From contig NC_092352.1 of the NCBI RefSeq assembly GCF_963676685.1, positions 25,811,117 through 25,875,116 of the forward strand: a DNA stretch of 64,000 nucleotides. Reading direction: 5' to 3'. The notes below the pieces were generated by a model that saw nothing but the letters and a program-made list of their open reading frames with translations, was not told the DNA's origin and made no database searches. The stretch comes from Mytilus edulis. Lineage: Eukaryota > Mollusca > Bivalvia > Mytilida > Mytilidae. Both the position numbers and the translations under genes were made by a program. This document shows, piece by piece, positions 22,978 through 34,400 of the stretch (its first letter is position 1; each line of letters begins with the position of its first letter).

Positions 22978-25900
22978 GTAAGTTATTAAAGAATTTATTC
23001 AATATCAGAAAATATTTTTTATCTATAACGAAATAAAGGCAACAGTAGTACACCGGTATTCAAAAGTCACAAATCGATTGAGATAAACAAATCCTGGTTA
23101 CAAACTAAAATCGAGGGAACACATCAACTATTAGAGGAAAACAATGACCAGACCCTTATGGGTAGTAAATGTCGTTAAACAACACAAAGCAGCCTTGGAC
23201 GTTAGTCTTTATTACAATGATTGAGTAAACATCCTAGAAAATTGGCAAGTCGAGGTAATTATTTACCTTTCCTTTGATTTTGAAGTTATATAACAGCTCG
23301 TATTTGTGTCAACTTTACACAATAGCACTGTAAAATTACCATCGGGAAGTTGTATTGATCTGAATGGCCGTTGATTTTCCGGTACGATAGCTGATGTGTA
23401 TGTACATGTGTTTGGGTTAATATATCGTGTAACTCATATGTTCCTTACGTCGTAACTACAACCCCTTCCCTTTTCATGAATGTGACCTACCAAATTAGAC
23501 TTCTTACCGGGTTTGTAATAACAGGAGCAACACGACGGGTGCCACATGTGAAGCAGATCTGCTTACCCTTTCAGAGCACCTACGATCACCCACAGTTTTT
23601 GGTGTTGCTTAGTCTGTAGTTCTCTATGGAGTGTCTTGTGTACTATTATTTATCTGGTTGTCTTTTTCATTTTTATCCATGGCGATGTCAGTTCGTTTTC
23701 GATCTATGAGTTTAACTGTCCCTCTGGTACCTTTCGTCCCTCTTTCGTGAATCGTTTCATGTTATAACACATATTATTATCAATTGTTTTTCGATCTGAC
23801 TGTTCACCAAGCTTTCATTACATGTCATAACCACAAATGGCTTGTTAGAAAAAAATGTTTAGGGAGACATTACTATGAATCTCAGACATTAACAAAAGGC
23901 TAGTATGAAACAGACACATTACTTTATTAAATTCCTAGTACAGCATAAATTCCCCCCAGTGTAACGATCATTTCAAAAGATAATGATTGATTTTGAATGA
24001 ATTTTGATTTTTTGTTTGTTTTTGTATCTGTTGTGTTCTGTTCATTGTAAGTCACTTGCTAGTACACAGTCAGTATAAACCAAAGACCTTAAAGAATCTG
24101 TGATGCTCATCTTAGTATATGTGCACCTTCAACAATGAACTCTAAGCAACAGTGTAGATAGCAATACAATTCATGAAAAAACACATCGCTGTTTTGTTGA
24201 TTCTAACCTCATCAAAATTTGTCTTATTCAAGATCTTGTATTCTGATAATTTTTGCTATTCAAAGTGTCTGTCTGTCTTTTTAGTCTAAAAATCTAAAAT
24301 CGTTATCTTCGAACAGCGGTATACTACTGTTGCCTTTATTGACGAGCAATAATTCCAATAAGGATTCGACTGATGATTTCCGTCATTTTGGCTTATAACT
24401 TGTCTTGGTGAAATTTTTTTTGCTATGTCGATTGACAGATAGGGTCAACGGACGCATTTTAAAACTGAATACACACACAAATGATGATTGTAGCCAAGTT
24501 TGGTTGAATTTACCTCAGTAGTTTCAGAAGAGAAACATTTTGTAAAAGGAATGACCGCAGCGAAGGACGACGGACGCCAAGTTTTGGGAAATGTGGATTG
24601 TAAAAAGATTTCTGGTTTATTCAATAGGTGATCTAACCGTTGGAGCTTGTACTACACTTAATTTGTTTACAAATTGATTTTTTTTTCTTTTAAATAGCTA
24701 TACATTGGATACAAGATTAAAGAAAATTCTACATGGAAAGAAGATTTTCTACGACAGTTTAAGATCTGATTTCGTCACACTACGAGATTTACTTTCCCAC
24801 AAAACAGGTATCCCGAAACACAATGAGATGAGATTTGACACTGATCTTACCCGGAAAAATCTATTAGCGTAAGTATAACAGTGATATTAAGAAAAAATGA
24901 CAGACAACAATATCACACTTTTAGAACATAGTACCAGAGATTTGAAAAGTATAATCATTGATTGTATGTGAGAATTATAACATTAAAGTAAGAACAAAAA
25001 GTTTAATGAAAAAAATTTTGATTAGTGTAAAAAATTATCAAACAAAATCACGCATAATATCAACTCTTTGCGTCTCTTACATCTACATACATTTGGTCTA
25101 ATTGTCACTAACACTACATCTGCTTATTTCTATATATTTACAGTCGACTTAAATATCTGAAACCAGAGGGTATATTTAGAGGTAGTTACATGTATAACAA
25201 TTTGATGTATGGAGTCGTTACCTACCTTGCTGAACTCATAGGCAATGATTCATGGGAGAATTTAGTAACCAAGCACATATTTGAACCTTTAAGGATGAAT
25301 ACATCAACATTTGCTACAACAGCAGACCCAGAAAAGATTTTGCTGGCCAAAGGATACGTGGAATATTACGGTGAACTCCATCCGGTGGAATATAACTTTA
25401 CAAGGCAAGTACTCTAATTTATTCCTAAAATTTGAGTGACACCAACAAGGCAATAGTTATTTTTACTGAAAATTGTAGCTGCATCGTCGGATACAGAATT
25501 TAAAACAGAAAGAGAGCTGGGCACCTTTTAGTCTTAGTGAAAACAAAATATGTATAAACTGGGACTAGTATAATAGTCCCAGGTATAAATGATAAAATGC
25601 TATTGCGTCAACCATGTTTGTTTTCAACCCCAAAACGCATCATTGAATTATGACTACTGTGATACGGTTAAATGTAGTCCTAAAATATATTAGAACATCC
25701 TAGGTTCATAACATTCAACGTTTGTGATCGAATATTTTTTTGAACTATCACATTAATGGTAAAAATAAAATCCGTTAAAAAACGTTGATTTGAATGAGAA
25801 AAAAGGATATATATCAACTAGATGAAATACTAATATACATTTTTCAGGCAATATGGTGAAATATGTGGATCAGTGTGCATACTTACTACTGCCAATGACA

Positions 25901-28103
25901 TGTCTAAGTGGACACGTTTCTTTCTAAATGGAGGAAAGCTTCAAGACGGTACCAGATTGATTTCAGAACAGGCCTTTATAGATATAACTACTCCGGTGAA
26001 TACAATTCCCTATACTTACACACACAAATACTTCTCCAAGCCGGACATTCCACTCACGAATATTCAAAGTAACTACGCACTGGGTTGGAGAATGGGATAT
26101 TATAGAGGCAAGTAATCAGAGAAAATGTGTCAACAGGCCAGAAAAATCATAAACAAAACTATTTCTTACCACTACACTTTCGAAAACTACCTAAATGATT
26201 ACTGTATACATAACTACAATACGAGAGTCAAATTAAAGATAACATGAACAGTTTAAAAACTCAATATCTCTTTTCAATGTAGCTGCTGCAAGGATCAGAC
26301 CATTACTATTTTAGTTTTGTCCGTTCAATGTCGATATTTCTGGCATTCATTAATTTCGTCATTCTAGCAATACAAACCTTGGTTGATTGATAGTTTAACA
26401 TCTAGTGTCCAATATTAAATGCATATTCATGAGCATAAATGTTTATGAGATATGAATATATCCTGTATTTATGAGGTTTGGCTAGCTACAAAACCAGTTT
26501 TAACAATCAAATATTTTTTCTGCATTAGTCTACAGAACAAAATGCCTGTATCAAGTCGTTTGATGTATTTGAGCTTTTCATTTTTCCATTTGGTGAGGGA
26601 CTTTTCTTTTTTAATTTTCCTCAGAGTTTGTTATTTTACTTTTTGATTAATTCGTTCTATGTGTGCCCATGGATGTTGCAGAATAGTCGGATTTTCATTC
26701 AGCAACTTGCATAGATAAATGATTTGATAATTAGCAAAACTTAATGAAACACTGAGCCGAGGCAAATTTGACACATTTAACATTTTTCAATATTAAAAAG
26801 GGGCTTTGGTGACAGAGTTGTACAATTCGTTCATCTATCACTAGCCTATCACTACTGATGATCTCGGATTGAACACCACACCTAACAGGGGATTTTGACT
26901 GAAATCTTAATTTACCAATAGGATTACCAATTTTCCTACCAAAGGTCACAATTTACTATGGCCTCCACCAAATAAAATCTGGTGGCCATGATATAGCCAA
27001 TATTGCTGAAAGTGGGGTTAAACACAAACAATCAATCAAATACTACTGAAATATTCACATGACTGGGGCAATTTATACACACAAACAACTGGTATACCGT
27101 TTTGCCTTATATGTCGAAGACTTTATAGATAGATAGAAACCATTACAGCCGATTTCATTGAGTGTGTAGGAAAAGGTAGAACCTTGATTAGTTTGCTTGT
27201 TAGCTGAAACGAGAAGTCATTATAAGGTATAGTATACTACTCTCCTTTCGAAGTAGCTAAGTCCTACAGACAGATAGATTGGTTATCTGTCGAACTAGTT
27301 TACCTAACCTAGTAATGCCTTCACAGTTCAGCTAACAAGCAAGCTAATCAAGGATTCTACCGTTTCCTACACACTCAGTGCAATCAGCTGTAATGAAAAC
27401 TGATCACAATACACAACTTGTAGTCATTATGAAACATTTCACTACACTCTCATTTTTTCTTGTTTTAGGGTACAGAATGGTTGTTCATACTGGCTCAACA
27501 TGGGGATATAGAGCAATGTTATCCTGGTACCCTGAAGCCGATATTGGCATTTTTGTAGCATTTACTGGAAATGATCCAAATTACCTGTACAGACTAACAT
27601 TACATAATTATATATTTGATGTTTACACTGGTCATGTCCCATATCTAAATACATCAACCATATGTACCTATCCTGAACCATGGTTAAAATCCGACATACC
27701 AAAAGTAAAACCTATCTACCCAAAAGACAGAAATACAACAAGAAACCAGAAAGAATACATTGGGATGTATAAAAATAAAGCATATGGTAAAATTAAGATT
27801 GGCAAACACACAGAGAAGAATAAACTGAAATTGATATATGGTTATTTGACATTTGTGCTCTATCCTTCAGAAAATAAGGACGAGTTTTATGGCGATACTT
27901 CAGGAATAGCTACAAAATTATTTGATGTTTCCAAATTCAAATTTAAATTCCACAATGATCAGATGACCTTGAAAGCGACCAGCTTTCAGGAACAGCCTAT
28001 CTTTATAAGGAAGGGACAATTAAACAATAGCGTTCACCCTATGTATACAACTTCTTTGAACCTTCCTGTTTTGATCCTATGTATCTATTTGACAATGTTT
28101 TGA
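22685..28103 (+). CDS. Secreted serine-beta-lactamase-like protein, copy B (intact)
   Basis: Five exons join to 540 codons including the stop: 22685-22977, 24698-24868, 25144-25404, 25848-26107 and 27469-28103. Residues 1-16 are a signal peptide. The three active-site motifs of the class C beta-lactamase / PBP-like superfamily are present in order: S79-L-S-K82, Y172-N-N174 and H335-T-G337. A DUF3471-like extension follows (about 420-520), and the protein ends in ~14 hydrophobic residues after small/polar residues, which could be a GPI-anchor signal or a short membrane anchor. It resembles invertebrate LACTB-like proteins, a family to which I believe the oyster shell-matrix protein gigasin-6 belongs (recalled). 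Substrate is unknown: family members include peptidases, esterases and proteins with structural roles. Introns 3 and 4 need GC donors. It converges on HAUS2 with about 245 bp between stop codons. Confidence 0.92.
22978..24697 (+). other. Copy B intron 1
   Basis: Homologous to intron 1 of copy A, without the LINE. It contains a family 1 repeat (about 23447-23745) and, at 24180-24600, a tandem-type mussel repeat ending GCGAAGGACGACGGACGCCA. No other gene is seen. Confidence 0.6.
23447..23745 (+). repeat. Dispersed repeat family 1, full-length copy
   Basis: Runs from CGTAACTACAACCCCTTCCC through GAGCAACACGACGGGTGCCA to TTTCGTCCCTCTTTCG. Copy A intron 1 reads straight across the corresponding site (AACTCATAAATCCTTTCATG), which shows the extent of the insertion. 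Confidence 0.8.
24698..24868 (+). CDS. Beta-lactamase-like copy B, exon 2
   Basis: Encodes YTLDTRLKKILHGKKIFYDS and VTLRDLLSHKTGIPKH. Donor AGC|GTAAGT, phase 2. Confidence 0.92.
25144..25404 (+). CDS. Beta-lactamase-like copy B, exon 3
   Basis: Encodes RLKYLKPEGIFRGSYMYNN with the YNN motif (172-174) and ELIGNDSWENLVTKHIFEPL. It ends ACAAG|GCAAGT. Using GC keeps the frame into RQYGEICG of exon 4; the GT four bases downstream would lead to an immediate stop. Confidence 0.92.
25405..25847 (+). other. Copy B intron 3 (GC-AG)
   Basis: A 443-bp intron without repeats that I recognise. Acceptor ACATTTTTCAG. Confidence 0.7.
25848..26107 (+). CDS. Beta-lactamase-like copy B, exon 4
   Basis: Encodes TANDMSKWTRFFLNGGKLQD and NYALGWRMGYYRG. 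It ends in phase 1 at TATAGAG|GCAAGT, a second GC donor. Confidence 0.92.
26780..27020 (+). repeat. SINE-like element
   Basis: The head GGCTTTGGTGACAGAGTTGT and ATGATCTCGGATTGAACACC look like worn tRNA A and B boxes. The tail AATATTGCTGAAAGTGGGGT, TAAACACAAACAATCAATCA is the conserved 3' part of bivalve SINEs. It lies in intron 4 of copy B. Confidence 0.65.
27141..27395. mobile_element. 255-bp MITE with ~68-bp TIRs
   Basis: CATTACAGCCGATTTCATTG...TTGCTTGTTAGCTGAA at the left is repeated in inverse at the right with few mismatches. The same terminal sequence (GCATTGAGTGTGTAG, GCTTGCTTGGTAGCTGAAC) occurs at the ends of the larger element at 47600-50782, so this looks like a small non-autonomous relative. 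It stops 73 bp before exon 5. Confidence 0.8.
27469..28103 (+). CDS. Beta-lactamase-like copy B, exon 5 (terminal)
   Basis: Carries YRMVVHTGSTWGYRAMLSWY with the HTG motif, EYIGMYKNKAYGKIKI of the C-terminal domain, and the hydrophobic end LPVLILCIYLTMF before TGA. Confidence 0.92.
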
Positions 28104-28164
28104 AATCAGACAACTGCTTTTTGTTTGTGTAAAATGAAACTTTTGAGGTGTTTAGCTGATCAAG

Positions 28165-28170
28165 AATAAA
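28165..28170 (+). terminator. Poly(A) signal of copy B
   Basis: AATAAA 62 bp after the stop codon, in the short gap between copy B and the convergent HAUS2 stop. Confidence 0.5.
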
Positions 28171-28348
28171 ATAGGTATATCTATTTATAATGATCATGTA
28201 ATTGTATTATAACACCATTTAACTGAAGGAAGTTTTGGCTAAAGGATTGTTAAAGTATACAATGTATTAATTTTTTTTTTAATAAAAACATATGTATAAA
28301 TTTGTGTGTGTTAACTTATAAAAAAAAGGATTTTCATTCAATGCATCC

Positions 28349-28465
28349 TCAGTCTATAGCTTGGTGAGAATAAACATTAGTCATACTGTTTCTCATTTGA
28401 CACAAAGACTGAAATGTGGTCTGTAATGATGCTAACGTACTACCTAATTCTGTTAGCATGTTATC
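28349..28465 (-). CDS. haus2: HAUS2 exon 6 (terminal)
   Basis: Begins after a CTTTTCAG acceptor in phase 0 and encodes DNMLTELGSTLASLQTTFQS to a TGA. It is supported by correct phase, convergence with copy B and a decayed duplicate at 18466-19790. The 3' UTR and an ATTAAA-type signal overlap the AT-rich gap to copy B. Confidence 0.75.
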   Translation of the reverse strand, partial: DNMLTELGSTLASLQTTFQSLCQMRNSMTNVYSHQAID

Positions 28466-31400
28466 CTGAAAAGATAAAATGTCATTTATCATAACTAATT
28501 GTGCTTGAGAGAGAATTTTCTTATGCCAAAAAATGTAATAAAAATATATATCTCTTTTATTAATTGTATAAGTTTCATACTGTTCTATTATTTTCAAGGG
28601 TAAAATACCATGGAAATAGTGATTCTCCATAAAATATATGATTCTGGTATGAATAATTTATGCTACAATCATAGGCGGATTTAGGGGGGCGCCCGGGCCC
28701 CCCCTTTTGGGGAAAAAATTTGGTTGCTTAAATAGGGAATCACTGAAGCGTGAACGGAGCAGCCCCCCCCCCCCCTTAGACAGTCAGTGGGTCCACACTT
28801 ATGAAAATTCCTGGATCTGCCACTGACAATTATTTCATTTTAACAAAAAATTCACCGACCATGCGAGGGCTGAAAAGCCAGTCAAGGTCGTTAAACACTT
28901 CCATATATATATTTTAACAATGAAATACATGCAATATTATCTTAATTCATTTGAAAAAGAAGACATGTTATTCACAAGACAAGTATACATGTATTTCCAT
29001 TTGTAGTTTTATTATGCTTACTTATTTTTTTGAAAAAAAGTCTTAAATTGATAAAAATAAGAAAATGGGGTATGATTGCCAACTCTTCACAAGAAACAAA
29101 ATGACAAAGAAATTAACAACATAAATCTCCATACAACCTTCAACAATGAGTAAAACCTCTCTCATAATAAAAAAAACCCTAACTTATGTGTTGGAATTTG
29201 TTAATCTTAATTTAAAACAATTTTGTTTCACTAGCTTATACTTAACAATTTGCTTTTAAAGCACAATATAACAAGAGTGCACACGCTGAAATGTCTCGCC
29301 TTCTATACTAATCATTGATATTATGTTGATAGTCCTAAGTATAATGCTAAGCTTTATTACAACTGTCACATAAACTTAACATTAACCAAGATAACTAAAC
29401 AAAGACCAATAAACCTTGAAAATGAGGTCAAGGTCAGATGAACCATGCCAGGCAGACATGTACAGCTAACAATGCTTCTATACAACATATATAGTTGACC
29501 CATAATTTATAGTTTAAGAAAAATAGACCAAAACACAAAAACTTAACACTGTGTAATGAACCGTGAAAATGAGGTCAAGGTCAAATAAAAACTTCGCGAC
29601 TGACATAAAGATCATAAAATATTTCCATACACCAAATATAGTTGACCTATGGCATATAGTATTAGATAAAAAGACCAAAACTCAAAACTTAACTTTGACC
29701 ACTGAACCATGAAAATGAGGTCAAGGTCACATGACATCTGCCCGCTAGACATGTACACCTTACAATCATTCCATACAACAAATATAGTAGACCTTTTGCA
29801 TATAGTATGAGAAAAACAGACCAAAACACAAAAATTTAACTATAACCACTGAACCATGAAAATGAGGTCAAGGTCAGATGACACCTGCCAGTTGGACATG
29901 TACACCTTACAATTCTTCCATACACCAAATATACTAGCCCTATTGCTTATAGTATCTGAGATATGGACTTGACCACCAAAACTTAACCTTGTTCACTGAT
30001 CCATGAAATGAGGTCGAGGTCAAGTGAAAACTGTCTGACAGACATGAGGACCTTGCAAGGTACGCACATATCAAATATAGTTATCCTATTACTTATAATA
30101 AGAGAGAATTCAACATTACAAAAAATTTGAACTTTTTTTTCAAGTGGTCACTGAACCATGAAAATGAGGTCAAGGACATTGGACATGTGACTGACGGACA
30201 CTTCGTAACATGAAGCATCTATATACAAAGTATGAAGCATCCAGGGTTTCCACCTTCTAAAATATAAAGCTTTTAAGAAGTGAGCTAATGCCGCCTCCGG
30301 ATCACTATCCCTATGTCGAGCTTTCTGCAACAAAAGTTGAAAGGCTCGACAAAAATCAGTAACTAATAAATTCATGTCTCAAATTTTACAGGAATAAAGG
30401 TATTTACAATTTTTTAAATAGTTTTGATCAGTGTATTATGTGGCATGAAATATAAATGCATTCTTTTGAAGACTTATTCATACCATTTTTGAATCTGGTA
30501 AGTTCAGAAATTTCATCCATGATATATTGTCTAAGTGTGTACTAAGATCTGCTAATAATGGGGCTATCTCGGGAAGAAATTCACTTGCATATCTGAAATG
30601 AAAAATACAATGTATTGTTAAAATCTATGATTTATATGATTTGTAATCAATTTATAATCATTTGCCAGTGGTTTGAAATTACATCCAAATTGTTTATCTT
30701 CCTGAATAGAATTACATATTTGATACTGGTTGTAAAGCATGATAAAAATTCACATTTTTAAATGGTTTATTGAACTGTTGAAGATCAGTGTACACTCACA
30801 GTCAAACCTGCCTTATCGGTCACCTCGTTTAGCAGTCACCTCCCTTTAGGGTCATTTTCTGAACATCTGCAATTTTTTCTTTATATAATTGAACTCTTTT
30901 CAACAGTCACCTGTATCACATGGTCAGAGGTCATCTAATTTACTCAGGAAATCATCATTTCAGCTATAAACAAGGATCCTTCTAATTGTTGTAACTAACA
31001 ATTTAATCACAATGAAAAATAACTGTTGAGTACCAATCTCTACTGAGCATGCCCGTCTTTAATTTTGACTTCCTCTTGATAGTTGATTGTTTTCATCATT
31101 TCTCCCTCTATTAAAAACAGGCTGTCATGAAATAGCCAGAGTGCTTGCATTTAAAAAAAATAATCAATCTAATTATGACATACCTGTGATACTGTGCTTC
31201 TAATTTAATGAATTCTCCAACATATGGTTGCTGTAATCTGGTCAGTAGCTGTGCCTTACTGTCAATGATTGACTGCATATGTGAATTTAAACTTTGAACT
31301 TTATCTATCTTCTCACCTAAATAAAAAATAATGTTTTGATTTTTCCTATTATAAATTACAAAAGTATGAACAAAGCATAAGAGAATATCAATTTTTAATC

Positions 31401-34400
31401 CAGCCATCTTGGTTTCAATCAACACAAAGACAATTTTATAAGATACAATTATCAGATCATGTGTGCATTAAATGAATTCAATAGATAATTATCTTTAAAA
31501 TAAGTGCACTTTCCAAAGGGTTTGTGGAATCAATCAAAATGAATTTTCTACTAATGCTGGGATTAATATTCAATAGCACAAATCTTAGGGCTGAGGCCAT
31601 CATTATATTTGATGAAGATTACTATTTGCACAAGAGTTTGAGCTGCTATATGATTGTTTGATGTTTATCTTTTTAGCTTTTGTTTGTTAATATCTTGGCT
31701 ATTTAGAAATAGAGCTGCTGAATGATTGTATAAGGTTTACTGTAAAAGCAGAATGTTTCCTGGAGGATTTAGTTCCTTTTATTTTGTGGAAAGAGTTTAT
31801 CCTCGAAAATTAAACCACCCACAAAAATTAAACCTACATATACAATAATGTCTCTTCCTTTTACTGACAACCACAACATTAAATCCCCATGAAATCTTAT
31901 ATAGGGACAAAACCAGGAAATTTTAACACCACGAAAATTAATGTTTCTACAGTATCTTTTAAGCTTATGTGTGTTAATGTCTTGGCTATTGAGAGCTTGA
32001 GCTGCTGTATAGTTGTGTGATGTTTATTGTATTAGTTTATGTGTGTTTATGTCTTAGCTATTTAGAGCTTGAGCGTCTGTATGATTGTATGAAGTTTAAT
32101 TTTTAGTTTACATGTTTTAATGTCTTGGCTATCAAGAGCTTGTGTTTGAGCAGCTATATGATTGTGTTTATTTTTTATTTCATGAGTGTTAATGTCTTGG
32201 TTATTTAGAGCTTGAGCTGCTGTATGATTGAATGATGTTTATTTTTAGTTTATGTGTGTTAATGTCTTGTCTATCAAGAGTCTGAGCTACTTTATGATTG
32301 TTTGATGTTTATTTTTTAGTTTATGTGTGTCAATGTCTTGTCTATCAAGAGTCTGAGCTACTTTATGATTGTTTGATGTTTGATGTTTATTTTTTAGTTT
32401 ATGTGTGTTAATGTCTTGTCTATCAAGAGTCTGAGCTACTTTATGATTGTATGATGTTTATTTTTTAGTTTATGTGTGTTAATGTCTTGGTTATTTAGAG
32501 CTTGAGCTGCTGTACAATTGTATGATGTTTATTTTTTAGTTTATGTGTGTCAGTGTCTTGTCTATCAAGAGTCTGAGCTACTTTATGATTGTTTGATGTT
32601 TATTTTTTAGTTTATGTGTGTCAATGTCTTGTCTATCAAGAGTCTGAGCTACTTTATGATTGTTTGATGTTTGATGTTTATTTTTTAGTTTATGTGTGTT
32701 AATGTCTTGTCTATCAAGAGTCTGAGCTACTTTATGATTGTTTGATGTTTATTTTTTAGTTTATGTGTGTTTATGTCTTGGTTATTTAGAGCTTGAGCTG
32801 CTGTACAATTGTATGATGTTTATTTTTTAGTTTATGTGTGTCAATGTCTTGTCTATCAAGAGTCTGAGCTACTTTATGATTGTTTGATGTTTATTTTTTA
32901 GTTTATGTGTGTCAATGTCTTGTCTATCAAGAGTCTGAGCTACTTTATGATTGTTTGATGTTTATTTTTTAGATTATGTGTGTCAATGTCTTGTCTATCA
33001 AGAGTCTGAGCTACTTTATGATTGTTTGATGTTTATTTTTTAGTTTATGTGTGTTAATGTCTTGTCTATCAAGAGTCTGAGCTACTTTATGATTGTATGA
33101 TGTTTATTTTTTAGTTTATGTGTGTTAATGTCTTGGTTATTTAGAGCTTGAGCTGTGGTATGATTGAATGATGTTTATTTTTAGTTTATGTGTGTCAATG
33201 TCTTGTCTATCAAAAGTCTGAGCTACTTTATAATTGTTTGATGTTTATTTTTTAGTTTATGTGTGTTAATGTCTTGGTTATTTAGAGCTTGAGCTGCTGT
33301 ACAATTGTATGATGTTTATTTTTTAGTTTATGTGTGTCAATGTCTTGTCTATCAAGAGTCTGAGCTGCTGTACAATTGTATGATGTTTATTTTTTAGTTT
33401 ATGTGTGTTAATGTCTTGTCTATCAAGAGTCTGAGCTACTTTATGATTGTATGATGTTTATTTTTTAGTTTATGTGTGTTAATGTCTTGGTTATTTAGAG
33501 CTTGAGCTGCTGTACAATTGTATGATGTTTATTTTTTAGTTTATGTGTGTCAATGTCTTGTCTATCAAGAGTCTGAGCTACTTTATGATTGTATGATGTT
33601 TATTTTTAGTTTATGTGTGTCAATGTCTTGGTTATTTAGAGCTTGAGCTGCTGTACAATTGTATGATGTTTATTTTTAGTTTATGTGTTTTATTGTCTTG
33701 GCTATTTAGAGCTTAAGCTGCTGTACAATTGTATGATGTTTATTTTTTAGTTTATGTGTGTCAATGTCTTGTCTATCAAGAGTCTGAGCTACTTTATGAT
33801 TGTTTGATGTTTATTTTTTAGTTTACATGTATGTGTGTCAATGTCTTGTCTATCAAGAGTCTGAGCTACTTTATGATTGTTTGATGTTTATTTTTTAGTT
33901 TATGTGTGTCAATGTCTTGTCTATCAAGAGTCTGAGCTACTTTATGATTGTTTGATGTTTATTTTTTAGTTTATGTGTGTCAATGTCTTGTCTATCAACA
34001 GTCTGAGCTACTTTATGATTGTATGATGTTTATTTTTTAGTTTATGTGTGTTAATGTCTTGGTTATTTAGAGCTTGAGCTGCTGTACAATTGTATGATGT
34101 TTATTTTTTAGTTTATGTGTTTTATTGTCTTGGCTATTTAGAGCTTAAGCTGCTGTACAATTGTATGATGTTTATTTTTAGTTTATGTGTGTCAATGTCT
34201 TGTCTATCAAGAGTCTGAGCTACTTTATGATTGTTTGATGTTTATTTTTAGTTTATGTGTGTCAATGTCTTGTCTATCAAGAGTCTGAGCTACTTTATGA
34301 TTGAATGATGTTTATTTTTTAGTTTATGTGTGTCAATGTCTTGTCTATCAAGAGTCTGAGCTACTTTATGATTGTTTGATGTTTATTTTTTAGTTTATGT

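Larger units (their letters stand above)
28466..30483 (-). other. HAUS2 intron 5
   Basis: Holds the reverse 155-bp repeat (28671-28826), a degenerate family 3 fragment near 29045-29165 and a ~1.1-kb repeat with internal ~147-bp units (29270-30370). No exon was recognised inside. Confidence 0.65.

Noticed and set aside
27378..27468. N-terminal extension of the exon 5 frame of copy B
   Set aside because: It reads MITE end and intron; the acceptor at 27467-27468 and the paralog place the exon start at 27469.
30148..30375. A - strand frame (MNLLVTDFCRAFQLLLQ) near HAUS2 exon 5, considered as its last exon
   Set aside because: It lies in the abundant ~147-bp-unit repeat, and the 28465-28349 exon fits in phase with a prompt stop.
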